A stretch of DNA of 6,044 bases from an uncultured Anaerolineae bacterium (GTDB lineage Bacteria; Chloroflexota; Anaerolineae; Anaerolineales; Villigracilaceae), in contig CAINXK010000252.1 in NCBI GenBank assembly GCA_903854805.1, positions 1-6,044 of the forward strand, in the 5' to 3' direction. Position numbers and translations under genes: made by a program. Shown here one piece after another: positions 1 to 5,790 of this stretch. How positions within the stretch are numbered: the stretch's first letter is position 1; each line of letters opens with the position of its first letter. The notes under the pieces were generated by a model. The model searched no databases. It had not been told where the DNA came from and worked only from the letters and a program-made list of their open reading frames with translations.

Positions 1-166
1 AAGGCTTTTCTGACAGGTGCGCGGGGCTGGTAGCTACGCGCTGATGAATGGCTCTTCCCACGCATTTCACAAATAGTGCGAGGCTGTGAACGGCCTGGGT
101 GTCATTCGTTCGTTTATTCGGGGTATTCGTGATGGGGGTGTTTGGGGAAAACACGAATGTGGACTA
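1..166. other. Noncoding tail downstream of dinB
   Basis: I see no supported gene, tRNA or clear intrinsic terminator here. Small imperfect structures are present: GTGTTT (138-143) faces AAACAC (149-154) across a 5-nt loop, and ATTCGTG (125-131) faces CACGAAT (152-158) across 20 nt. The two use overlapping bases, so only one can form at a time. Neither is followed by a T-run in the direction of dinB transcription, so where the dinB transcript ends is not visible in this window. Confidence 0.5.
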
Positions 167-1330
167 TCAACCACCACGGTCGATGATCTTTTTGCCGTAC
201 CTGTTTTGCAGGTCGTCCAGGGCTTCCTGCAGCTTGCGGGCTTTTTCGCTTTGTTGCCCCCACAATTCCATCTGACGCACGGGCGGCCCCAGGTTGCTGA
301 CGCCCACCCCGATCAGGCGCACCGCCTGGCCTTTTTCGCGGACCTTGTGCAGCAGCTCGAGGGCTGCCTGGTAAATTTCTCCATCCAGGTTGGTGGCGCC
401 TGGCAGGGTGATCTGGCGCGTCAGGGTGGTGAAATCGGGCCAGCGCAGCTTGAGCCGGATGGTTGTCCCGGCCAGGTGATCATGGCGCAGGTTGCGGGCC
501 ACCTCACTCGCAAGCTGTCTGAGCATGCTTTCCAGGGCTTTGTCGTCAGAGACGTCGCGGGCAAAGGTATTTTCCTGGCTGATGGATTTGGTGACATGTT
601 CGTTAACCACCGGGCGCGTATCCAGCCCAAGCGCATGCTGAGCCAGCTCGCGGCCATTTTCGCCGAACATGGCCGCCAGGTTGGCTTCACCCAGCGCCGC
701 CAGCTCGCCGATGCGGTGCACGCCCAACTCGGAAAGGCGCTGCTCTGTTTTCGGCCCCACCCCCCACAGCATAGAAACCGGCAGCCGGCTCAAAAACTCT
801 GCTTCGCTTCCAAAAGGTACCACTGTCAGCGCATAGGGGTAATCGGGCAGACTGCGCGCGGCTTTTTTGCCGGTTTCGGTGGCGATCTTGGCGACCAACT
901 TATTGGAGGCTACGCCCACCGAACAAGGCAGGCCCAGTTCATCCATGATTTGTTTTTGGAGTGCGCGGGCGATATCCAGGCTGGGCGCGCGCATATCGCT
1001 GATATCGACAAAAGCTTCGTCGATCGAAATTTGCTCCACGAGCGGCGCCAGGTTGTTCAAACGGTCCATCACCTGGTGTGAGAGTTCTTCATATCTGCCC
1101 CGGCTGGGTGGCACGACCAGCAAACCGGGGCACAAGCGCAGAGCCCGGCTCATGGGCATGGCCGAATGGACCCCCAAAGCCCGCGCGGCGTAGGAGCAAG
1201 AAGCTACCACGCCGCGCTGATCAGGTTGGCCACCGACTGCAAAAGCCTTACCGCGCAGGTTTGGCTCGTGCAGCTCTTCGGCGGCACAGAAAAAAGCGTC
1301 CAGGTCAAGATGCAAAACAGTGCGAGGCAT
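167..1330 (-). CDS. dinB: DNA polymerase IV (Y-family translesion polymerase)
   Basis: This 387-residue protein is a complete DinB-type error-prone polymerase, which copies past damaged template bases in the cytoplasm. The N-terminal palm strand HLDLDAFF carries the metal-binding Asp9 and the steric-gate aromatic Phe14. The fingers motif SYAARALGVHSAMPM lies at 46-60. The second catalytic motif SIDEAF (102-107) gives Asp104 and Glu105. GVASNKLVAKIATETGKK (139-156) is the family's conserved palm motif, a helix-hairpin-helix thumb (WGVGPKTEQRL) follows near residues 189-199, and the little-finger domain starts near ISQENTF. QMELW at 353-357 resembles the QLxLF beta-clamp binding pentapeptide. 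The ATG is fixed by an in-frame TAG immediately upstream and by the usual short N-terminus before the first Asp; the ribosome site is modest (GGACAGG just upstream). It lies 23 bp after the membrane cohesin-FHA gene on the same strand, so cotranscription is likely. No SOS box was recognised. Confidence 0.96.
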   Translation of the reverse strand: MPRTVLHLDLDAFFCAAEELHEPNLRGKAFAVGGQPDQRGVVASCSYAARALGVHSAMPMSRALRLCPGLLVVPPSRGRYEELSHQVMDRLNNLAPLVEQISIDEAFVDISDMRAPSLDIARALQKQIMDELGLPCSVGVASNKLVAKIATETGKKAARSLPDYPYALTVVPFGSEAEFLSRLPVSMLWGVGPKTEQRLSELGVHRIGELAALGEANLAAMFGENGRELAQHALGLDTRPVVNEHVTKSISQENTFARDVSDDKALESMLRQLASEVARNLRHDHLAGTTIRLKLRWPDFTTLTRQITLPGATNLDGEIYQAALELLHKVREKGQAVRLIGVGVSNLGPPVRQMELWGQQSEKARKLQEALDDLQNRYGKKIIDRGG

Positions 1331-1353
1331 CTACCTGTCCATGTTCCTGCTGG

Positions 1354-2394
1354 CTAATCTTCCTGGCCAAAGACCAGTAAAATGCCTCCCATGCGCACCG
1401 TGTCGCCGGGCGTCAGGACGGCTTGTTGATTATTCATCAATCTCCCGTTTAGATAGGTACCGTCCGGGCTGCCCAGGTCCACCAGGGTGTAACCATGCTG
1501 GTCAGCGAGGATCTCGGCGTGCGAGGCGGCAATGCGCGCATCGAGCAGCTGGATCTCATTGCTGGGGCTGCTGCCGATCCGGCAGGGGAAATTCAGAATG
1601 GGCAGGAATTTTCCTGCGTCCGGTCCACGTTTGATGATCAGGGCCGGGTTTTGGGGCAGGGGCGCGGATGTAAATGGGTCCTTGGCCGGGAAACGCCTGC
1701 GGATGAAGACGAACACGGCCACGATCAGAACAATCAAGACCGCCAGGCCCAACAGCAGGGAACCCCAATCGAACTGTGTAGTGCTGGGGGCGCTGGTGTT
1801 CTCGGGGGTCAGGTTGAGCGCGGGTACGGCGGCGGCATCAGTATCCGGTACGATGATGGTCGGGTTGGCGGGTGCGGCGTGGGTGGGCTGGGTTAGTGCG
1901 GCTTCTGACCCGCCGGTTGTGACAACCAGGCTGCTGGCGCCCAGGCTGATGCCCTGAATGGCAACGGGCATGCCGGAGGCATCCGAGATCGACAGGCTGG
2001 CTTTTTCAAGTTTGAGGGTGCTCTGGCAGCTGGTCAGGATCTTGAATTTTATTTCTGCCAGGGCGCCATTGGCGCTGAGCGGGGATGTGTTGGCAAAAAT
2101 ACCACTTACCAAACCTGATTTTTGTGGAACGGGCATATAGTTCAGCCCGGAAAGCAGGCTGGCGGGGACAGTCGGTTCCAGGCAGGCCGGATCGTAGCGC
2201 AGCTTGAACGTAAAGCCCTGGAATGGTGTAACTGAGTTGGCCTTGAGCGTGACGGTGACTGTTTCGCCGGCGCCGTAAGATCCTTTGTCAGTTTCCATCC
2301 AGATGGTTTCAGCAGCCTGGGCGCTGACCACGTTCGCGAAAATAGTGCTAAAGGCGAAAATGCAGGCGAGAAAAATAGCAATCAGGTGTTTCAC
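1354..2394 (-). CDS. Membrane-anchored cohesin-like protein with cytoplasmic FHA domain
   Basis: With the GTG start the product is 346 residues. Order: signal peptide (1 to about 27, basic KH then a long hydrophobic core, cleavage near SAQA); cohesin-like beta-sandwich (about 29-160, with the typical opening GSYGAGETVTVTL and the FKLRYDPACLEP strand; Cys71 and Cys123 could form a disulfide); a Pro/Ala/Thr-rich linker (165-207); one transmembrane helix (about 211-231) followed by RRR (232-234), which puts the C-terminus inside the cell; and an FHA domain (251-344). In known families cohesins bind dockerin modules outside the cell and FHA domains bind phosphothreonine peptides inside it. Several FHA ligand residues look replaced: Ser275 where GR is usual, AAS (289-291) where SRx precedes His292, and Asp311 where Asn is usual in the NGT turn. 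A link from the surface to cytoplasmic signalling or division proteins is inference. The gene lies between the cohesin-dockerin gene (70 bp upstream) and dinB (23 bp downstream), probably in one operon. Confidence 0.9.
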   Translation of the reverse strand: MKHLIAIFLACIFAFSTIFANVVSAQAAETIWMETDKGSYGAGETVTVTLKANSVTPFQGFTFKLRYDPACLEPTVPASLLSGLNYMPVPQKSGLVSGIFANTSPLSANGALAEIKFKILTSCQSTLKLEKASLSISDASGMPVAIQGISLGASSLVVTTGGSEAALTQPTHAAPANPTIIVPDTDAAAVPALNLTPENTSAPSTTQFDWGSLLLGLAVLIVLIVAVFVFIRRRFPAKDPFTSAPLPQNPALIIKRGPDAGKFLPILNFPCRIGSSPSNEIQLLDARIAASHAEILADQHGYTLVDLGSPDGTYLNGRLMNNQQAVLTPGDTVRMGGILLVFGQED

Positions 2395-2405
2395 GAAGAA
2401 CCTCC
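2392..2405 (-). promoter_or_regulatory. Shine-Dalgarno and GTG start of the cohesin-FHA gene
   Basis: Reading the minus strand, GGAGG (2405-2401) is followed by the 6-nt spacer TTCTTC and then GTG (2394-2392). This is near-ideal spacing. It decides the start against an in-frame ATG at 2424, which would add ten residues (MACPIHRRFF) before the signal peptide, has no ribosome site of its own and lies inside the intergenic hairpin. Confidence 0.85.
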
Positions 2406-2413
2406 GGTGAATC

Positions 2414-2443
2414 GGGCAGGCCATGCACTGGCATGAACTGCCC
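2414..2443 (-). promoter_or_regulatory. Intergenic RNA hairpin between the two cohesin genes
   Basis: On the minus strand GGGCAG...CTGCCC encloses UC-AUGC and GCAU-GG, giving a 13+4+13 structure. Twelve of the 13 positions pair (one U-C mismatch, one G-U wobble) around the tetraloop CAGU. It starts 21 nt downstream of the upstream gene's stop codon and ends 8 nt before the GGAGG of the next gene. There is no T-run after it, so it is not a standard terminator. It could protect the upstream message from 3' decay, attenuate expression, or set different levels of the two proteins. Confidence 0.6.
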
Positions 2444-2464
2444 GGTCATCCAGGAATGGGAGAC

Positions 2465-3415
2465 TTACCAGGCGGAAGGGAGTGGGCCGATCTTGCCGTA
2501 ATTTGGCGCCAGGATCTGCAGGTCGAGCACATTGATAACACCGTCATTGTTCAAATCGGCTTCAGTGGGTGTCGATCGGTTGTAGTTATTCCCGATCGCC
2601 AGCACATCCGGGTCGTCAACTTCCCCTGAATCATCAATATCCCCTGCAACCAGGGCGATGGTGGTCTTGGTGGTGGTGGCGGCAGATGTCAGCGTGGCAG
2701 AGCCGGTTGCGCTCAGGAAGCCGGGGGCTCTGGCCGTGACTGTGTATGTTCCGGCGGGCGCATTAATGCTGAAGGCGCCGGTGGATGTGTTCGCGGTTCC
2801 GGTATAAGTGCTGCTGCCCGAGACCATGGTTATCGTGACAGTCTTTCTGGCAGTGACCACACCGGCGAGAGTGCCGTCGCCAGTCGGATCGATAATCGTG
2901 ATGGCGGTGGTGGTGAAGGGTATTTCAAAGAGTGCGCCGCCGGTTGAAGCGCGCACACGGCAGTTGAAATCAAAGGACCCGGCAGCCAGCCCGGTCAGGT
3001 CGATATGGAAGACTGTTCCGCCGGTGGTGGCTTTTTGGGTAACGCCAGCCACAGCATAGATGAAGGTGTCGCCAGCGGGACCATTGACCGTCCAGACTGC
3101 ATTCGAGCCAAACAGACCGGCGTCATTAATATTGTCGATCGCGGCCATGCTGGAGTTGAAATAACAGCCAAACTCGACACTGGTTAAACCGCCCGCGGGC
3201 AGGTTGGATAGATCCAGGGCATACGTCACCGTCTGGTCTACGTTTACCGAAGTTGGCGCAACCAGCGTCCGCAGCCCGGATGTTTCAAGGCGGATGGAGG
3301 CGATTGGCCCGGAGCTCTGCCGGGGAGCAGCGGCCAGGATGCCGGTCGGGCTGATGGCCAATGCGAGCAACAGGGCGATCAGGCTGGTCGCTCGGATAAG
3401 TTCTTTTAGTTTCAT
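2465..3415 (-). CDS. Secreted cohesin-like / carboxypeptidase-regulatory-like / dockerin protein
   Basis: The product is 316 residues from the ATG at 3415. Order: signal peptide (1 to about 29, KLKELIR then a Leu/Ala core ending LAAA); cohesin-like beta-sandwich (about 37-176), with Cys84 and Cys152 as a likely disulfide; a carboxypeptidase-regulatory-like Ig fold (about 180-256, with GAFSINAPAGTYTVTARAPG as its signature strand pair); and a type I dockerin (258-309). The dockerin has two calcium loops: Asp259, Asp261, Ser263, Asp270 and Asp287, Asn289, Asp291, Asp298 at positions 1, 3, 5 and 12. Dockerins bind cohesins, so this protein can in principle both offer and use such contacts. No catalytic domain and no transmembrane or sorting signal is visible, so it is a secreted structural or adaptor protein. 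The next gene downstream encodes a membrane cohesin that is an obvious candidate partner (inference). I cannot tell whether the cohesin belongs to a cellulosome type; many such pairs in bacteria are non-cellulosomal. Confidence 0.9.
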   Translation of the reverse strand: MKLKELIRATSLIALLLALAISPTGILAAAPRQSSGPIASIRLETSGLRTLVAPTSVNVDQTVTYALDLSNLPAGGLTSVEFGCYFNSSMAAIDNINDAGLFGSNAVWTVNGPAGDTFIYAVAGVTQKATTGGTVFHIDLTGLAAGSFDFNCRVRASTGGALFEIPFTTTAITIIDPTGDGTLAGVVTARKTVTITMVSGSSTYTGTANTSTGAFSINAPAGTYTVTARAPGFLSATGSATLTSAATTTKTTIALVAGDIDDSGEVDDPDVLAIGNNYNRSTPTEADLNNDGVINVLDLQILAPNYGKIGPLPSAW

Positions 3416-3423
3416 GGTATGTT

Positions 3424-3429
3424 CTCCTT
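3424..3429 (-). promoter_or_regulatory. Shine-Dalgarno of the cohesin-dockerin gene
   Basis: The minus strand shows AAGGAG, 8 nt before the ATG at 3415-3413. This selects that ATG over the in-frame ATG at 3478, which would place a hydrophobic 21-residue extension ahead of the signal peptide and has no ribosome site. Confidence 0.85.
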
Positions 3430-3449
3430 GGTTGTTTGACCCATCCAGT

Positions 3450-3455
3450 ATTATA
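3450..3455 (-). promoter_or_regulatory. Candidate -10 box for the cohesin operon
   Basis: The minus strand reads TATAAT, which would start transcription near 3443 and leave a leader of roughly 28 nt before the ATG. The matching -35 region is poor (ATGTTT at 17-bp spacing). A second perfect TATAAT lies at 3504-3499 on the same strand, also without a good -35. Either could serve, perhaps with an activator. Confidence 0.45.
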
Positions 3456-3465
3456 TGAATATAAT
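3450..3465. repeat. AT-rich palindrome in the divergent promoter
   Basis: ATTATAT (3450-3456) and ATATAAT (3459-3465) form a perfect inverted repeat around GA. It presents a TATAAT on each strand, so it may be an operator or a two-way -10 element, or only a result of low-complexity AT sequence. Confidence 0.4.
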
Positions 3466-3573
3466 TTAGTTTAAACATTGCGATCAGATTACTACTGTAT
3501 TATAGTATGGTTGTGGGCTTGGCATAGAAAAATAAGGCAGTATTCCCGATTATTTTACGATCTTATTGTAACA

Positions 3574-3588
3574 TTTGTTGGATTCGGG
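3574..3588 (+). repeat. Direct repeat unit 1 (TTTGTTGNATTCGNG)
   Basis: This 15-bp unit matches unit 2 (3624-3638) at 13 positions, with both differences at the N positions. The units are exactly 50 bp apart, close to five helical turns, which suits a pair of regulator sites on one face of the DNA. Confidence 0.4.
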
Positions 3589-3623
3589 GTGATTACTATT
3601 AAAATTGATAGTTTTGCAATCCT

Positions 3624-3638
3624 TTTGTTGTATTCGTG
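3624..3638 (+). repeat. Direct repeat unit 2 overlapping the -35 region
   Basis: Second copy of TTTGTTGNATTCGNG. It ends 16 bp before the TATAAT at 3655 and so covers the place of the -35 element. A protein bound here could either block RNA polymerase or contact it as an activator that makes up for the weak -35. Confidence 0.4.
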
Positions 3639-3654
3639 TAACGCAAAAACGGTA

Positions 3655-3660
3655 TATAAT
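3655..3660 (+). promoter_or_regulatory. Candidate -10 box for the NBR1-type secreted protein
   Basis: A perfect TATAAT in the context GGTATATAATATTATG. The -35 region is weak: TTCGTG at 3633-3638 gives a 16-bp spacer but matches the consensus poorly. The predicted start near 3667 gives a leader of about 110 nt, long enough for post-transcriptional control. Confidence 0.5.
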
Positions 3661-3670
3661 ATTATGGGAA

Positions 3671-3685
3671 TTCATATGGTATGAA
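3671..3685 (+). repeat. Small dyad just after the predicted transcription start
   Basis: TTCATA (3671-3676) and TATGAA (3680-3685) are a perfect 6-bp inverted repeat around TGG. The position suits a repressor operator or a short 5' hairpin. The size makes chance occurrence in AT-rich DNA quite possible. Confidence 0.3.
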
Positions 3686-3762
3686 ATCGCAATTAATGTC
3701 TGGAACTATTTGTATTTGAACAACGTCTAGTCGATGGCTTCTATTGGCGTAGGTATTTTCAT

Positions 3763-3769
3763 AGAGGAG
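3763..3769 (+). promoter_or_regulatory. Shine-Dalgarno deciding the start of the NBR1-type gene
   Basis: AGAGGAG lies 7 nt before the ATG at 3777 but only 1 nt before the in-frame ATG at 3771. The second ATG is therefore the probable start, and the product begins MNAKLKHR. Confidence 0.8.
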
Positions 3770-3776
3770 AATGAGA

Positions 3777-5759
3777 ATGAATGCAAAATTGAAACACAGG
3801 AATATCGTAATTGCTGCAGTTTTGTTGGTGGCTCTTATGTTTGGTTTTATGCCGGCGCCCCAGGCGGTCTCGGCAACCACAACATGCGATTGGGCCCAGT
3901 TCGTCGCCGATGTAACCGTTCCGGACGGAACGTATTACAGCGCCGGGGCAACCTTTAACAAGACCTGGCGCTTGAAGAATATTGGTACCTGCACCTGGAC
4001 TACGGGTTATTCGGTGGTCTTTGTCAGCGGCACCCAGATGGGCGCAGCTGCCTCGACCAATTTGCCGACCAGCGTTGCCCCAGGCGCTACGATCGACCTG
4101 ACCCTGCCCATGACCGCACCCAGCAGCGCTGGCGCCTATCGCGGTAACTGGCAGTTGAAGAACGCCAGTGCCGTCATCTTTGGCATCGGTCCTTCTGCCA
4201 ACCTGCCTTTCTGGGTGGAGATCAACGTCAGCGGTACTTCCGGCGGCACAGGTTATGACTTTGTGTCCAATGGCGGATCTGCAACCTGGACGAACGGCGC
4301 TGGCACGGTCATCACTTTTGGCGCAGCTGAGAGCGATAACGGTTTTGCCAAGAAGCTGGACGCCCCAGTGTTGGAAAATGGCTCAACCGATACTTCTGCC
4401 GGTTTGTTGACTGGCCCTCAGAATATCTATGGCGGCACCATCCAGGGTATTTACCCTGCTTTCACCGTCCAGAGCGGCGATCACTTCCAGTCGATCATCA
4501 ACTGCGAATACAACGCCACGGCTTGCTATGTAAACTTCCGCTTGAATTACCAGGTGGGCACCGGCCCAATCCTGACCTACTGGACCTTTAACGAGCGTTA
4601 CGAAGGTTTATACTATCGCGCCGACATAGACCTTTCTGCGCTGGCTGGACAGAGCGTCAAGTTCATTCTGTACGTTGGCGCGGCTGGCTATCCCACCGGA
4701 GATCGCGCCCTGTGGGGTGCACCACGCATCACCCGCGGTAGTGGTGGTTCGATTGCCACTGCAACCCCTGGCCCCACGCCAACCGTCACCCCCGCTACCA
4801 GCACCTGTGACCGCGCCACATTCATTTCGGATGTGAACGTTCCAGATGGCACCGTATTCGGGCCAAACTCGGCTTTTACCAAGACCTGGCGCATCAAGAA
4901 CACCGGTTCCTGCACATGGACCACCGGTTACAAGCTGGTCTTTGTCAGCGGAAACAAGATGAGCGGCGCGGATTCTACCAGCCTGACCTCGACCATCGGG
5001 CCGAATACTTCTTATGATTTCTCGGTCAATCTGACCTCGCCGTCCTCGGCTGGTTCCTATCGCGGTTACTGGCAGTTGAAAAATGCCAGCAACCAGATCT
5101 TCGGAATTGGTTACCTGGGCAACCAGCCCTGGTGGGTTGATATCGTGGTCAACGCCAGCGCGCCTGCTACTTCCACGCCGGGTGCTGGAATTGCGACCGC
5201 CACACCAGTTACACCAACACCTGTTACGCCAGCACCTGGCACCCTGGTCTTTGATTTCACCAACCCGAGCAGCGCGGCTGTTTGGACGAGCGGTGCCGGC
5301 AGCGTTACCTATGGCGACGCCACCGATCCCAATACGATTGGTATTGCGCGCAAGCTGACCAGTGTTCAGATTGAAGATGGCAGCACTGATTCACGCGCCA
5401 GCCTGCTGACTGTCCCGCAAACTGACCCTGATGGTTACATCCAGGGTGTATTCCCGGCTGTGCGCATCCATACTGGCGATAAATTCCAGGCGACGATTGC
5501 CTGCCAGTTTAATGCCACCAATTGTTTTGTCACCTACCGGATCGGTTATCAGATTGGGGCAGGCGCAATCACCTACTTCTCGGATCTGCATGAACGCTAT
5601 GAAGGCCTGACGAACAGCATCAATATTGCTCTGCCTGCTTCGCTGGACGGACAGGATGTCAAGTTCATCCTGCGAATTTTGGCCAGAGGTTCATCCACCG
5701 ACAGCGCTTCCGCCGTCGATGACCGTGCGCTTTGGATTGCGCCGCGCATCATCCACTAA
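3777..5759 (+). CDS. Secreted protein with two NBR1-type Ig-like domains and two unnamed Cys-pair domains
   Basis: The product is 660 residues. A signal peptide (1 to about 33; K4, K6, R8, then a hydrophobic core, ending AVSA) is followed by NBR1 Ig-like domain 1 (37-151), unnamed domain 1 (160-320), a Pro/Thr linker (327-343), NBR1 Ig-like domain 2 (344-458), a second Pro/Thr linker (461-488) and unnamed domain 2 (about 490-660). Each Ig-like copy has the four tryptophans that give the eukaryotic FW domain its name (64, 74, 125, 146; 371, 381, 432, 453) and a Cys pair (37/72; 344/379). By hand count 65 of 115 residues are identical between the copies with no gap. The unnamed domains share GDxF, C-x6-C, ERYEGL, VKFIL, DRALW and APRI; they look like all-beta extracellular domains, perhaps binding modules. 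No catalytic motif, membrane anchor or sorting signal is seen after the signal peptide. In bacteria the role of NBR1-type domains is not known to me; adhesion or ligand binding at the cell surface is inference. Transcribed alone, with its own terminator. Confidence 0.92.
   Translation: MNAKLKHRNIVIAAVLLVALMFGFMPAPQAVSATTTCDWAQFVADVTVPDGTYYSAGATFNKTWRLKNIGTCTWTTGYSVVFVSGTQMGAAASTNLPTSVAPGATIDLTLPMTAPSSAGAYRGNWQLKNASAVIFGIGPSANLPFWVEINVSGTSGGTGYDFVSNGGSATWTNGAGTVITFGAAESDNGFAKKLDAPVLENGSTDTSAGLLTGPQNIYGGTIQGIYPAFTVQSGDHFQSIINCEYNATACYVNFRLNYQVGTGPILTYWTFNERYEGLYYRADIDLSALAGQSVKFILYVGAAGYPTGDRALWGAPRITRGSGGSIATATPGPTPTVTPATSTCDRATFISDVNVPDGTVFGPNSAFTKTWRIKNTGSCTWTTGYKLVFVSGNKMSGADSTSLTSTIGPNTSYDFSVNLTSPSSAGSYRGYWQLKNASNQIFGIGYLGNQPWWVDIVVNASAPATSTPGAGIATATPVTPTPVTPAPGTLVFDFTNPSSAAVWTSGAGSVTYGDATDPNTIGIARKLTSVQIEDGSTDSRASLLTVPQTDPDGYIQGVFPAVRIHTGDKFQATIACQFNATNCFVTYRIGYQIGAGAITYFSDLHERYEGLTNSINIALPASLDGQDVKFILRILARGSSTDSASAVDDRALWIAPRIIH
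3885..4736 (+). repeat. Internal duplication, module copy 1
   Basis: Encodes residues 37-320, an NBR1 Ig-like domain plus an unnamed domain. The similarity to copy 2 is visible in the DNA as well, for example AAGACCTGGCGC at 3960 and again at 4881, a shift of 921 bp (307 codons) that holds across the whole Ig-like part. Confidence 0.85.
4806..5756 (+). repeat. Internal duplication, module copy 2
   Basis: Encodes residues 344-660 and repeats the order of copy 1. Its Ig-like half keeps exact register with copy 1. Its second half has diverged more, with a longer Pro/Thr linker before it and small insertions (for example near the DP-rich loop at 549-552 and before DRALW). The two halves may therefore be under different selection. 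Confidence 0.8.
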
Positions 5760-5790
5760 GCCATTTGAGCACTTTCAAATAAATACAAAA

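Larger units (their letters stand above)
3416..3776. other. AT-rich divergent intergenic region
   Basis: This 361-bp stretch separates the minus-strand cohesin operon from the plus-strand NBR1-type gene and holds no supported coding sequence. It is visibly richer in A and T than the genes. It contains TATAAT boxes on both strands, an AT-rich palindrome (3450-3465), the 8-bp palindrome GTTTAAAC (3469-3476), two direct repeat units (3574-3588 and 3624-3638) and a small dyad (3671-3685). Both flanking genes must be transcribed from here. Confidence 0.75.

Noticed and set aside
86..1081. 331-codon plus-strand open frame opposite dinB
   Set aside because: It is the antisense shadow of a clear DinB coding sequence, has no recognisable domain and no ribosome site.
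1495..1957. Two overlapping plus-strand open frames opposite the cohesin-FHA gene
   Set aside because: They overlap each other in different frames, have low-complexity Gly-rich or Arg-rich products and lie opposite a well-supported gene.
2395..2424. ATG at 2424 as start of the cohesin-FHA gene
   Set aside because: The GTG at 2394 has GGAGG at 6-nt spacing and gives a normal signal peptide; the upstream ATG lies in the intergenic hairpin and has no ribosome site.
3478..3684. 68-codon plus-strand open frame in the divergent region
   Set aside because: It has no ribosome site, an AT-driven composition, and runs through the promoter elements.
3662..3880. 72-codon minus-strand open frame overlapping the start of the NBR1-type gene
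   Set aside because: It lies opposite the signal peptide region and the leader, and its hydrophobic stretch comes from AT-rich sequence.
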